Below are positions 1-11,624 of a stretch of DNA of 64,000 nt, one piece after another; within the stretch, counting starts at the first letter, position 1, and each line of letters starts with the position of its first letter. The translations under genes and the position numbers were made by a program. The notes under the pieces are model-generated. The model did no database searches. It saw only the letters and a program-made list of their open reading frames with translations, and was not told the DNA's origin. The DNA lies in assembly GCA_014529385.2 (NCBI GenBank), contig CM043961.1, positions 11,884,478 to 11,948,477 of the forward strand, read 5' to 3'. This DNA is from Adiantum capillus-veneris. Taxonomy: Eukaryota > Streptophyta > Polypodiopsida > Polypodiales > Pteridaceae.

Positions 1-1017
1 TAACACCTAGTTAGATAGCATGAACAATACTTCAAAAGAGAGAGAAATTAAGCAATTGACAATAGGTGAGGACCGGATTTGCATGGAGCCGATCCCCCCT
101 CCAAAAGGCTTTGTATTATGGTTTCTCCCATCAAGAGAGACATTTTACAATACAATTCTTTGTATTCCTTCAATACTAGCTAGTGCAATGAAGATGGAAA
201 CTTGAAGCACTAACCAAAACACTCATCAAACACAACATCAATTCCCTCACGGTCTCAGACCCAAGACCTCACACATCCTCGAAGATGGTGAGAGCTAGCG
301 AGGTATGAAAGTAGATTGAGAGGAAGAAGTTGTCTTACGAGAAAGATGTACATCTCTTCACATAATCACCCATATTAGCATAGCTTAACTTAGTAATTAG
401 CATGGTAGAGGAGATGAGCATGCATTGAAGCTTGGCTCTTGGTTGGATTTTCATCACAAAGCCAAGAGTTGTTGGTGTAGGCCTCCCTTCTCACAAACTT
501 GGAGTAGGTGATAAAGCTTTCCATTAAAGCTTGAGAAGAGAGAGAGAGAGAGAGTTCTTACTCTACACATGAGCCCCCTCTCTCTCTTGCTATTTGCTCT
601 TGCTAGCACCTCATTGGACCTCTCCCAGCTTAGCCAATAGGATTTTAGGAGCATAAGTGATAGCTTTCTGACATGTGTCCCCCTTTCCCCTTTTGTGAGA
701 GCTTTAGGTAATCAATAAATGCAATTAAACTCTCATTGGACCTCTTTGCCTCTCGGCCAATAGGAATCTGGTAAGCCATTAGGCTGCTCAATGCTCATTG
801 GACCCCTTGGGAGACTGTCCAATAGTCTTCTAGAGAGCTTAATTCTTATTGGTTCTTTTATTAAGTGTTTTAAATTAATTAAACTAGATTTACTCTAGCC
901 TAATTCTCATTGGTCCACCTCCAAGGCCATCCAATAGGATTTGAGTACACCTTGTGGACATCTGGCGTAGGGAGCTGACACGTGTCCCTCTTTCCCTTGT
1001 GTACAAAGGAAGCTTAT

Positions 1018-1055
<38 letters not shown>

Positions 1056-1382
1056 TTCTCTCTCATCCCCTACTTCTTGGGCTTTTTGGGACTTTTTGGG
1101 ACACACTAGCAAAGCATCCAATTTCCTAAGCCTTTGACCATTGGACACAACCTTTGATTTAAAACCTTAGCATTTTGGAAGTCTTAATGGTTGAACCCTA
1201 AGATCTTTGGAGCCCATTGTTTCACATAGCTCTCCCTTTGGATTCCTATTTTTCCTCTTTTGGATTCCTACTCTGGCTGGTATGTCAGCTTAACCAATAT
1301 TCTAGCTTTTTCTCCCTTGGCACTTTCCCATATTAAATGATCAGTTTAACATGAGAAAATCATTTAGGAGAATTAGATATTA
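1..1382 (-). repeat. 3' LTR of chromovirus copy A (partial)
   Basis: Collinear with the LTR at 6961-8524 from that LTR's base 128 onward. Its inner edge at 1382 lacks the terminal 12-13 bp seen in the other LTRs (TGTCATAATAAC when read on the minus strand), probably a small deletion between TAA repeats. It carries a (GT)n microsatellite at about 1019-1053 and the ATTGG/CCAAT paired motifs described for this family. Confidence 0.93.
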
Positions 1383-1719
1383 CCTCTCTCTTGAAATCAT
1401 AGTCGTCCTCGACTATGGGATAGAGAAGATAAAGCATATTCATTGATCGTTTTTCTAGCGGGTAGAGGATCCCTATGTTACCCTATGACATCGTTCCAAA
1501 ATGGATGACTAGTCCATTTGGCGCTTGAGAGCCTAAGCTGCTGCAAGCATATCTGCACATTAGTCCTATCAATCTTCCATAGTAGAGTGACAAGCTCTAC
1601 TTGGTGTTTGGGAGACGTCGTCTCCGTAAACTTGATCTAAGCATGCATACTTCACATTAAAGAAAAAGAGACTCTTATAAGACAAAAACTTTGTTGATTT
1701 TTAACATTTGTACATTTGC

Positions 1720-4700
1720 TTACTCTTGGAAAGCATTGTAAGCATTGATAAGGTTTAGGTTATCCTTTAATTGTATGCCTTGCATCCATCTAGCATCTTC
1801 AAAAGGATATTCTTAAACTTAATAAGATATTGGCGGATAGTCTTACCGCCTCTTAGTACCTTGTCTTCATGTCGGAAGATGGACTCGGGCTGTAACACCT
1901 CTTCTTGGTCCCCAATCTCCGGTGGGTCTTCATAAGTTGGTTCTTGAGGTGGCTTTCCTTTGTAAGGATTTAGTAGGCTCACATGAAAAGCATTGTGTAT
2001 GAGCCAATGGCTGAGCAACTTGAGTTGATAGGCCATCTCATTGATTGGCCTAAGAATCTGGAAGGGACTATAGCACCTTTCTGCTAACTCAACATAGTAC
2101 TTTTGGTGTCCCGTAGGATTCTTGCCCATCGTGTGCTTTAATCAAGCCTTGGGAAATTTGAGTAAGACCCAATCATTTTCTTTATAGGCTTTTGCTCTTA
2201 TGTGCTTGTCAGCAGCAGGCTTTTGCCTTTGCTATGAGATAGAGAGAGCATCCTTAATCTTTTGGAAAGATTCTTGTAGGTCTTGGCTATAATCATGTGC
2301 AGCGAAGATCTTCCCGTGTACCTTAAGTAGCAGGGGAATTTTTAAGCTTCCCTCAATTACCTCAAAAGGTGCTTTTTCCGTGGAAGTATGTATAGTGTTA
2401 TTGTAGGTTTACTCCACTAAGGGTAAGTACTTCTCCCATTGGGATCTTTGATCTACTTCCGTTACATAGGCTTTTAGTAGATTGAGAATTGTTAGGTTAG
2501 CTATTTCACTTTGTCCATCTGTTTGCGGGTGATAGAACAAAGAGAAGTTTAGCCTTGTTCCTAAATTCTCAAAGAGACCGTTTCAAAAATTACTGGTCAT
2601 TCTAAGATCTCTATCCGACACTATGGACATTGGCAAGCCATGGTACTTGAAGATTTGTGAAATGAAGACGGTTGCCATTTGATGGGCTTTGATAGTCTTT
2701 TTGATAGGTATAAAATGAGCTTGTTTACTGGACCTATCTACTATCGTCCATATTCCCGTATTCCCATGAATAGACTTAGGCAGTCCAAAGATAAAATCCA
2801 TGGATATGCTCTCCCATGGTGAATTAGGGATTGGCAAAGGTTGAAGCGATCCAAGTTTCTTCCCTCTGTCAAACTTTGTCTTTCGGCATACCACACATTT
2901 AGAAACATACTCTTGTATGTTTTCTTTCATGGTAGGCCAATAGAAATATGTTTCAATCTCCTTTAGGATAGACTGAATTCCTATATGCCTCGCATAAGGA
3001 GCAACATGAGATTCACACATTACTTTCTCACAAACTGGGCTAGTAACGCATAGTCTATTTCCATAGAGAAGATAACCATCTTGTAAAGTAAATGGTTCCT
3101 CTTTCTTCCCTAATGCAAGGGTTGAAATCACATCTCTAAAATCGGGATCAATAGCATACTCATCTATCACAGAAGTTGCTATGAAAACGGCATTCACTCT
3201 CGGTCGTCTTGAGAGTGCATCGGCTACTTGATTATGCTTGCCAGGAATGTGAGCAATATGAAAATGAAATTGCGAAAGGAATTTTTCCCACCTCATTTGT
3301 TTGTCGGAGAGCTTGGTCTGCATCATGAAGTACTTAAGACTTTGGTGATCCATTCGCAAAATGAAAGGAGTCTCCAATAAATAGTGCTAAGGCATGTAGA
3401 ACTGCCAGGAGTTCATTTTCATATACGCCTAGAGCTTGCTCAATAGGGTTGAGCCTTCGACTTTCATAGACTATGGCGTGCCCTTCTTGGAGCAAAACAA
3501 CTCCAAGGCAATCACCACAAGCATCACATTGGACCTCAAATGGCTTTGAGAGATCCGGTAGTGTAAGCACAGGTTGAGAGATAAGCTTTTAGAAAGCATT
3601 GTTCTCCTTGGCAGACCGTGTGGACCTAACGTTTTTCTTTGTTAGGTCATGTAATGGTCCTGCTATTAATGAGAATTTTTTTATGAAGCGTCTATAGTAT
3701 GCAAACATACCTATACAGCTTCTAAGTTCATGAAGATTCCTTGGTTTAGGCCATCCTTTTATTACCTCTAACTTTGATGGATCCATTTGGATGCCATCTT
3801 GAGAGATAATGTGAACTAAATACTGAATCTCTTGTAAGAAAAATTCACTTTTCTTTTGATTAACATAAAGTTTGTTCTCTCTTAAAACTTGAAATATTAC
3901 GTGGAAGTGTTGCTACGTTTGTCTAATGAATTAGAGTAGATGATGATATTATCAAAGAACACTCTAGTAAAGGTTCACTGAGGCCTGAATAGCTTCTCCA
4001 TCAAGCGATTGAATGTGGCTAGTGCATTGGTCAAGCCAAAAGGCATGACAATGTATTCGTAAAGACCAAACGTAGTGCGAATTGCTATCTTTACAATGTC
4101 TTGATCAACTATCCTTATTTGAGGATAGCCACTTTTGAGGTCAATCCTACTGAAGTAGATGGACCCTTGTAGCTTATCAAATAGGTCTTCTACCCGTCGA
4201 ACCGGAAACCTATTCTTGATAGTGATTGTATTTAGTGCTCTATAGTCGACACACATACGATACGTGCCATCTTTCTTTTGCACAAGAGAGCAAAATGGAG
4301 ATGAGCTAGGCCTAACCATGCCCTTCTCAACTAACTCATGCACTTGCCGCATAATCTTCTCTTGTTGAGCTTGAGAAACTCTAAAAGGAGGTTTGTTAGG
4401 CGGTGAACTTCGTGGAAGAAGTTCAATCAAATGGTCATTATTGCCTCGTTTAGGAGGTAGCTCACAAGGGATGTCGTCAATAAAGACATCTTGAAACCCC
4501 GTGAGAAAATTGGATAACTCTAATTCCTTTTAATTGTGTATATTTTCTTTTGCTAAAACATTAGGTTCATTTTGAGAGTCTTTAACAAAAATCATGGACA
4601 CGGAAATACAGCTTGTGTATGTACGATGGGTATGGTGTTACCCATTTCCTTAGCATCTATGTACATATCTTTTTCCGTGAACCTAAAGGAGATTCTCCTT

Positions 4701-4999
4701 TCAGGGGATTTAACATTGACAGCCATGCGATCAAACCATGTTGCCCCTAGGATTACATCCTCTTTGTCCACATAGCTTTGGACATGGAGCCTCAATTTCC
4801 CGATTAAGGGAGTGACTGAAGCTTCTTGCCCCTTGAAAGCACCGTCTGCGGGTAGGATATCTCCCATCTCGTAAGCTTGTATGCCTACCTTGGTGGCCAA
4901 CTCTATGAATATGAAATTGTGAGTAGAACCAGGGTCAAAGAGAATAAAAGCATCATGTTCTCTTACCTTTTCCCAAGCATGGCATAGAGGAGATCCTTT
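1720..4999 (-). pseudogene. pol region of chromovirus copy A: protease, RT, RNase H, integrase, chromodomain
   Basis: Read on the minus strand from about 4999 to a TAA at 1720-1722. The protease motif DPGSTHNF lies near 4936. RT shows VDYRALN and [10 protein letters not shown] between 4430 and 3975. RNase H occupies roughly 3570-3250. Integrase has a His/Cys zinc-binding part ending CVVC, then SMDFIFGLP and SDRD (3377-2583). A TGA at 2583-2585 falls after SDRD, before the region holding the third catalytic acid and the C-terminus. The C-terminal part (2129-1720) has an FHVSLL motif and a chromodomain-like tail. Open stretches are separated by several stops and frameshifts, so no functional protein is expected. 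In this family gag and pol form one continuous frame. Confidence 0.9.
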
Positions 5000-6558
5000 G
5001 TGGTGAGTTTTCTCCTCTTGGATTTCGACCATGGTAGCTCTAGGAGGTTCATGGCAGGTGTTCTTTTGGGGACAAGCGCGGTACGAATGCCCTTGCTCGC
5101 CGCACTTGAAAGAGTGGTTATCCTTGCGATAATACTCAAGCTCTTCACGAGAGAGTTTATTTTTGCCTTTATAAACTCCCTTCTCTTTAGCTTTGTTGGA
5201 GTTGCCCTTAGGAGACTTTTGGACATTGTCCTTACCCTTAGGCTCATTGGAACCCTTGTTTTCTGTGGGCTTAAAATTTATTTTAGCCCCCATTTGAAAG
5301 TTGATTCGAGAAGCCACCATAGTATGGTGTATAACCGCCAATATGGTGCGTGGCCTTTGTGAGTTGACATACTCCGCCATTTCTTAAGTTAAGCCCACAC
5401 AAAATTGTTGCTTTTGCTCTCCAAAAGCCAACTTATTGAAGACAGTGGCTTTGAGTTGTAAGTCCCAAAACTTGTTTACATATTTGTGAATGGATTCATA
5501 GGGAGAGAGCTTCAAGCTTCGCCATTCGGTGAGTACTTTTTATTTGGCATCGATGGCCAAAAATTGCTTCATAATGGAAGCTCTTAAAGCTTTCCATGTT
5601 GTTCGTGGAGCTTCACCGTTGGTCCGTAGGATAGACCACCATTGTCTGGCGGACTTTTGAAAATGCATAGCTACATGGCGTAGCTTAGAGGACTCCGTGA
5701 AGCCCTCATCTCTAAACATCGCATCGAACTATTGGATAAAGGCCAAGACTTTGTCAGTAGCACCAAAGGTGCCATCGTAGGTAAGGAAAGAGATGCTCTT
5801 CCTCCCTCTTTGAACTTCTTGAGCTTGGACGACCTCTTCCACGCGGCATAGGATTTCCTATGGCCTCTTCTTTTTTATGGTTCAAAGGTTGCACATCACT
5901 TCCTTCAGAAGGTGAAGAATTTGAGAAAGATGGAGAAGAGGTGACCTCTTTCTCGCCTTTTATTTGCCTTGACCTTCTTTGTCTTCACTATCACTTTCAT
6001 AAGAGGAAGAGGATGAAGAAGGTGGAGCAGAGGGTGTCCTCTTTCTCGCCTTTTTCTTCTCTTGCTTTTTGTCATCCCTCTTTGAATTACGGTGTTGAGA
6101 AGCATGCAATGGTCTTCTCTGTTTTGGAGGTGATGGAGAGCGTTTAGCCCGCCGTCTTCGCGGATCCATCTCCGTCGAGGTGGCAAGAGACTCACTTCTT
6201 TCTCATTCCTTCGGTGGGGGCTCTTGAATTCTCCTTTGAGAAGGAGATGCGTCATCCCGGAGCGAATTCTTGAGACCTTCATATGGAGCCTCTTCTTCTT
6301 CCCGAATCGGAGAGAGACCTCTTTTGGAAGTCTTGCAAGGAGGCTTCCTAGGTGCTCTCTTGTCATGGTGGGGAGCTTGGAGAATCCCATGAGCACGAAG
6401 CTGCCGTTGCACTTCACTTTGGAGGGATGGATTGCCCATGGCTTGTTGAAGCCTAGAAACAAGATAGTTAACAATCATCGGGGCATCATTAGTAGCCTGC
6501 TGATTAGCAAATCAAAGTTATCAACATCAATTTCACTCTCTGTACTATTGTATGCCGT
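5000..6558 (-). pseudogene. gag region of chromovirus copy A
   Basis: Would encode the capsid/nucleocapsid part of the gag-pol polyprotein. The N-terminal part matches copies B and C (MLVNYLVSRLQQAMGNPSLQ region; here MIVNYL). A Ser/Arg/Lys-rich tract follows at about 5960-6170. Near the C-terminus (about 5100) is a zinc knuckle whose first cysteine is serine (HSFKCGEQGHSYRAC, against CFKCGKQGHAYRAC in copy B). The start codon is ACG at 6556-6558. A one-base deletion follows soon after. A CGA-to-TGA change ends the first stretch and GAA-to-TAA precedes MAEYV. It is a decayed copy. Confidence 0.88.
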
Positions 6559-6945
6559 TCTAACAACTTTTAGGTGTAAACATTTTAGGTGTACTTTGGC
6601 ACTTCAATCCCTAGTTGCTACTCCTCTTTACCCCTTTAGAAAAATCACTGAAGCTACTGTACCCGTGGCTCAAACACCATTAATTTCAAGGAATAGAAGA
6701 GAGGGTCGTTCAACACCAAAACAGCATCAGCTCCTATCAAGCTTCAGTAGCTCAATAGTGGTTAAGCTGTAGTCAAGCCTCGTAGGACCATAGCTCTCGA
6801 CAGTAATGCCCCGTTAACTGCACAAAGGCAGGCGCACTGCAAGGCTGAAAAATGCCTATTCTACTTACTCACATGCAATTAATAATACCAACCATTTATA
6901 GCTAGCTTGAGGACCTCCCTTCTTGAGCAAGAATAGAGAAACCTT

Positions 6946-6959
6946 GTGCTCTAATACCA
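6946..6959 (-). other. primer binding site (initiator tRNA-Met), copy A
   Basis: Directly inside the 5' LTR. On the minus strand it reads TGGTATTAGAGCAC, one base away from the TGGTATCAGAGCAC of copies B and C. Confidence 0.88.
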
Positions 6960-6960
6960 A

Positions 6961-8524
6961 TGTAACATTTAATGGTCTAGTAACTTGTGTGTAGCGGAAA
7001 ATAGCATGAGCATAGTGAGCATTTCATTAGAATAGATTCCTAATGAGAATAACAAGAGTGCTTGGGTGGATAGAGAAATAAAAAGCATAACACCTAGTTA
7101 GATAGCATGAACAATACTTCAAAAGAGAGAGAAATTAAGCAATTGGCAACAGTTGAGGACCGGATTTGCATGGAGCCGCGGTCCCCCCTCCAAAACGTTT
7201 TGTATTATGGTTTCTCCCATCAAGAGAGACATTTTACAATACAATTCTTTGTGTTCCTTCAATACTAGCTAGTGCAATGGAGATGGAAACTTCAAGCACT
7301 AACCAAAACACTTATCAAACACGACATCAATTCCCTCACCGTCTCAGACCCAAGACCTCACACACCTTCGAAGATGGTGAGCACTAGCAGGGTATAAGAG
7401 TAGATTGAGAGGAAGAGGGAGTAGTCTTATGAGAAAGATGTTACATATCTCCTCACATAATCACTCACTCATATTATCATAGCTTAGCTTAGTAATTAGC
7501 ATGGTAGAGGAGATGAGCATGCATTGAAGCTTGGCTCTTGGTTGGATTTGTATCACAAAGCCAAGAGTTATTGGTGTAGGCCTCCCTTCTCACAAGCTTG
7601 GAGTAGGTGATAAGCTTTCCATTAAAGCTTGAGAAGAGAGAGATAGACTTCTTACTCTACACATGAGCTTGTGTGAGTGTGTGTGGATAATTGCCTTTGA
7701 TAAATCAGCCCCCTCTCTCTCTTGGTCGACCCCTCTTGCTATTTGCTCTTGCTAGCACCTCATTGGACCTCTCCCAGCTTAGCCAATAGGATTTCAGGAG
7801 CATAAGTGATAAGAGCTTTAGGTAATTAATAAATGCAATTAAACTCTCATTGGACCCCTTTGCCTCTTGGCCAATAGCAATTGGGCAAGCCATTGAGCTG
7901 TTGAATGCTCATTGGATCCCTTGAGAGACTGTTCAATAGTCTTCTAGAGAGCTTAATTCTTATTGGTTCTTTTATTTAGTGTTTTTAAATTAATTATACT
8001 AGATTTACTCTAGCCTAATTCTCATTGGTCCACCTCCAAGGCCATCCAATAGGATTTGAGTACACCTTATGGGCATCTGGTCTAGGGAGCTGACATGTGT
8101 CCCTCTTTCCCCTTGTGTACAAAGGAAGCTTGTAAGTGTGTGTATATGTGTTTCTCTCTCATCCCCTAGTGCTTGGGCTCGCCCCCTCCCTCCTATGTAG
8201 GAGTTTGTGAAGACTTTTTGGGACACACACAAAGCATCCAATTTCCTAAGCCTTTGACCATTGGACACAACCTTTGAATTGTGGAACATTAGCATTTTGG
8301 AAGTCTTAATGGGCTGAACCCTAAAGTCTTTGGAGTCCATTGTTGCACATAGCTCTTATGGCCCCCTGTTTGGATCCCTATTTTCCCTCCTTTGGATCTC
8401 TACTATGGCCGGTCTGTCAGCTTAACCAATATTAGCCTTTTCTCCCCTGACACTTCCCCATATTAAATGATCAGTTTAACATGAGAAAATCATTTAGGAG
8501 AATTAGATATTAGTTATTATGACA
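6961..8524 (-). repeat. 5' LTR of chromovirus copy A
   Basis: 1564 bp, beginning TGTAACATTT and ending TTATGACA on the plus strand, so it has the TG...CA ends. The inner edge abuts the primer binding site. The outer edge was fixed by comparison with the start of copy C's 5' LTR (TGTCATAATAAC). Pairs ATTGG/CCAAT start at 7762/7783, 7849/7871, 7911/7933 (second site mutated to TCAAT) and 8024/8046. Confidence 0.93.
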
Positions 8525-9181
8525 ATGAAATTATTGCTAGAGCCTTATTATTCAAGTGCACCTAATCCAGTCTTTTACGAAAATCAAAATGCACTATTGT
8601 TATTGTGCATAATGTTGAGGTTTCAATTTATGTTACTTTGCATTTTTTACCATTCTCTTTGCATTCGATATCAATAGTCTTCTAGATTTGTTAGCCTATA
8701 GAGTCTATGTACAACATTCATCTCTTTGTTGCAAATACTTGCTTGGTTAGCCTATAATTTGCATTGAACATACCTATTTTCAAAGTTTATATATATGATG
8801 AGTATAGAAATGGAAATAAATTTAGGAACACAAATGATACAGAATTGGCTTTCTGACAATGATAAATAACAAGGTTTAGCTTAATGATCAAATGAAATGA
8901 CCGTGTGTTTTAGCTAATACATGGTTTTGATTCACTAGTTAACTCTTCGTTAATGTCCCTGTAAGACCTGTCCTTGCATCCATGCAATGGTCTTGTTGTG
9001 AGAATTGAACTCACACATATGTTCATCGATCAATCCTTACGTCTCTTGGCACGACAGTAAGCCACACCTTAGAATATATGATTATACTCGGGCCCAACCT
9101 TGTGGCACTCTCTAGGCATTGAAAATTTGAAGTAAATGTGGCTTCCAAATTGTTCCAACATGGTAACGCTTGATGTTTGAT
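8525..9181. other. spacer between copy A and the CACTA element
   Basis: AT-rich DNA with no credible coding potential, RNA gene or recognisable repeat. Confidence 0.6.
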
Positions 9182-9325
9182 CACTACAAGAGGTACTTCA
9201 CATTAGCGACGCTCGCACTGCGACGCTCAAAAGTAAAAATCCACAGTGTCGCTATGAGCGTCGTTATGGGCGTCGCTACTTTCTTTGTTGCATAGTGACG
9301 TCCATAGCGACGTCCGACAGAGATA
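9182..9325 (+). repeat. CACTA left terminus and subterminal repeats
   Basis: Terminal CACTACAAGAGG followed by about seven direct and inverted copies of a 9-10 bp motif around GCGACG or its complement CGTCGC. In En/Spm-type elements such subterminal repeats are the binding sites of the TNPA protein; that role is inferred here from family knowledge. Confidence 0.85.
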
Positions 9326-9385
9326 AAAATAAACAAGGAGCGTTCAAAACTTAAATCTCAGTTTTGACGCTCAAGCAAAAGAGGT

Positions 9386-9565
9386 AAACCCACGCTCTCC
9401 CTCTCTCTCTCTTTCTTCCCCCCCCCCCCCCACACACACACACACGATGAGAGGAAGGAGAGCCAGGTATGCGCCTTCCCTCTCCTCTCTCACGTTCCCT
9501 TCCCCTCTTTCTCTCTCTCTCCCTCTCTCTCTCTCTCACACACACAGACACACATACATTGTGTC

Positions 9566-9627
<62 letters not shown>

Positions 9628-9695
9628 CACATGCATAAACAAAAAACACATACACACACACATGCATAAACAACGAATGCATACACACACGCATT

Positions 9696-9727
<32 letters not shown>

Positions 9728-9778
9728 TAAAGTAAAGAGAGAGAATGAGAGAGAGAGAGAGAGAGGAGAAAAACAGAG

Positions 9779-9816
<38 letters not shown>

Positions 9817-9820
9817 AAAA
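9386..9820. repeat. compound CT/CA/GA microsatellite
   Basis: Long runs of (CT)n, (CA)n and (GA)n, with a C-rich tract near 9420 and the longest uninterrupted GA run at about 9569-9623. Long open frames over this stretch on both strands are repeat artefacts. Confidence 0.95.
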
Positions 9821-9839
9821 GTAAAGAAAATATCAAATA

Positions 9840-10375
9840 AAATGTTATATTAAGATTTAAAGTTAGGTTAGATTTATAATTACATTTAAAATTAGGTTAG
9901 ATTAAGATTTAAGATTAAGTTAGATCACATTTAACTTATATTTAAAATTTACACTAAATTTAAAATTAGGTTAAACTTAAGATTATGTTAAGATCTAAAT
10001 TAAATTTAAGGTTAGATTACATTTAGGTTTAGGTTAGGTTTAAGTTTATGTTGAGTTTAAGATTATGTTAGATTTAAAATTAGGGCAAGATTTAAGATGA
10101 GCTAGGTTAGATTTAAGTTAGATTACATTTAGGTTTAGGATTTAAGATTGGATTAGATTTAGGTTTATGTTGATCGAGTTTAAGATTAGATTAGATTTAG
10201 ATTCAATATTAAAACAAGATTTATGATTAGATTAGATTTACATTTAAGTTAGATTACATTTAGATTTAGGCTAAATTTAAGGTTATATTAGATTTACGTT
10301 TATGTTGAGTTTAAGATTAGATTAGATCTAATATATGTTAGATTAGATTTAGGTTCGATTTTAGGGCATGTCAAT
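9840..10375. repeat. AT-rich degenerate short-period repeat
   Basis: About 530 bp made almost only of variants of TTAGATTTAAGATTAGG and TTAGGTTTA in irregular order. It is not the plant telomere repeat TTTAGGG, although single TTTAGG units occur. It sits between the CACTA left end and the tnpD-like gene. Confidence 0.8.
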
Positions 10376-10942
10376 GAAGGCTTTGCCTAAAGAGCAAACA
10401 CTAGGTACACAACAATATAGATATTTCCATCAGAATCTAACACCTATTAACTCACCCACTAACCATGTTCGATTAGCTCAAAATCACCATATGTTTAATT
10501 AGGTTAAATTAAGATTAGATTTTGGATTTAATTTTTATATTAAAGTCTACCTTCGGGATTACGGAAGAAAATTAGAGTTAGACGAACGGTGATCCCTCTC
10601 TCCTCTCTACGGATACGACCTTAAGTTGGAAAGCTTTCAACGATATGATACTCAGATTGGAGGCCAACATGTAATGTGCTAATTAATCCCTCGAACAAAG
10701 ATCTGCTATGAAGAGATGTTAAGATGCTGTGAATTGCTACAGCTAGAGAAGAGGCAAAGTTTTGTCCACTACATGCACTATCATGTAGACGTGGATGTGT
10801 AGATTTCTCGTACCCACAAATATACATATTGACCAATAAAGACGAGATTATAACCCAGTGGTTTTGATCTCCGTGCACCTCTACATCGAGGTGTGCGGGG
10901 AATGGACATGACTAGAGAATGTGAGGTAGTTTACAGTGTGAA

Positions 10943-10946
<4 letters not shown>

Positions 10947-11013
<67 letters not shown>
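10947..11013. repeat. (GA)n microsatellite
   Basis: About 33 GA units just before the first recognisable transposase exon. It may have expanded into or replaced the true 5' end of that gene. Confidence 0.95.
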
Positions 11014-11018
<5 letters not shown>

Positions 11019-11524
11019 TATTGGGTTTTTGCATTCATTCTCAATGAGGATCTTATGTCCTTATAATCAATGCAAGCATACTGTGCGACGGACAAGACGC
11101 GTTTCTTTGTTGCACGCTCGCGAATTTGGAACGTTTGATCCATCTATTATAGATCAAGTTGTTGCCAATTATAACTCATCGAACTCTGATGCTGGCCAAC
11201 AGGCATCAATCTTGCAACCAAATAGACGTATTCGTAGGCGATTTGGTCAAGCAGCATACTGAGGCCACAAGATATAGCCTCTAACAGTTCGGAGGAAGAT
11301 CATGCAGACTACATTCCCAACGAGACAATGTTTGAGTCCGAGATCGATGAAATGATCGAGACGATCATGGATTTAGAAAGGCTTATCTATGATGATATGA
11401 AAAGTGAAGCCAATATGCCATTGTATGATAGAGCACGTGTGTTTAGATTGAAGGCGCTCCTGGTTCTTCTCAACATGCAGGCAAAGTTTGAATGGAGTGA
11501 CACTAGCGTCAGAGTGCTTTTCAG

Positions 11525-11624
11525 GTGATCTATTGCAATGTGTTTACTTCAATAAAAAACTCTATATGTATAATAATTTGATAGATTACTTATACAAGTG
11601 TACCGCATTTTTTTCTCTGTGTAG
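11525..11624 (+). other. intron in the tnpD-like pseudogene
   Basis: GTGATC...TGTGTAG. Removing it gives TTTTCAG joined to ATTGCTC and an uninterrupted frame VLFR-LLKEH, as expected for this transposase family. Confidence 0.8.

Larger units (their letters stand above)
1..8524 (-). mobile_element. Ty3/gypsy chromovirus copy A, decayed, cut by the left window edge
   Basis: The element lies on the minus strand: right-hand (5') LTR 6961-8524, internal region 1383-6960, left-hand (3') LTR 1-1382. Window base 1 aligns with base 7088, so about 127 bp of the left LTR lie outside. The domain order gag, protease, RT, RNase H, integrase, chromodomain is typical of Ty3/gypsy chromoviruses. The coding region is one ancestral polyprotein frame broken by many stops and frameshifts. 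The gag start codon is ACG instead of ATG (6556-6558). The target duplication cannot be tested because the left end is missing. Copies B (42123-50908) and C (53708-61704) belong to the same family in the opposite orientation. Confidence 0.95.

Noticed and set aside
9351-9836. Long open frames on both strands over the CT/GA tract
   Set aside because: Artefacts of microsatellite sequence (Ser-Leu and Arg-Glu repeats).
9840-10375. Interstitial telomere repeat
   Set aside because: Units are not TTTAGGG in register; only scattered TTTAGG occurs among irregular AT-rich units.
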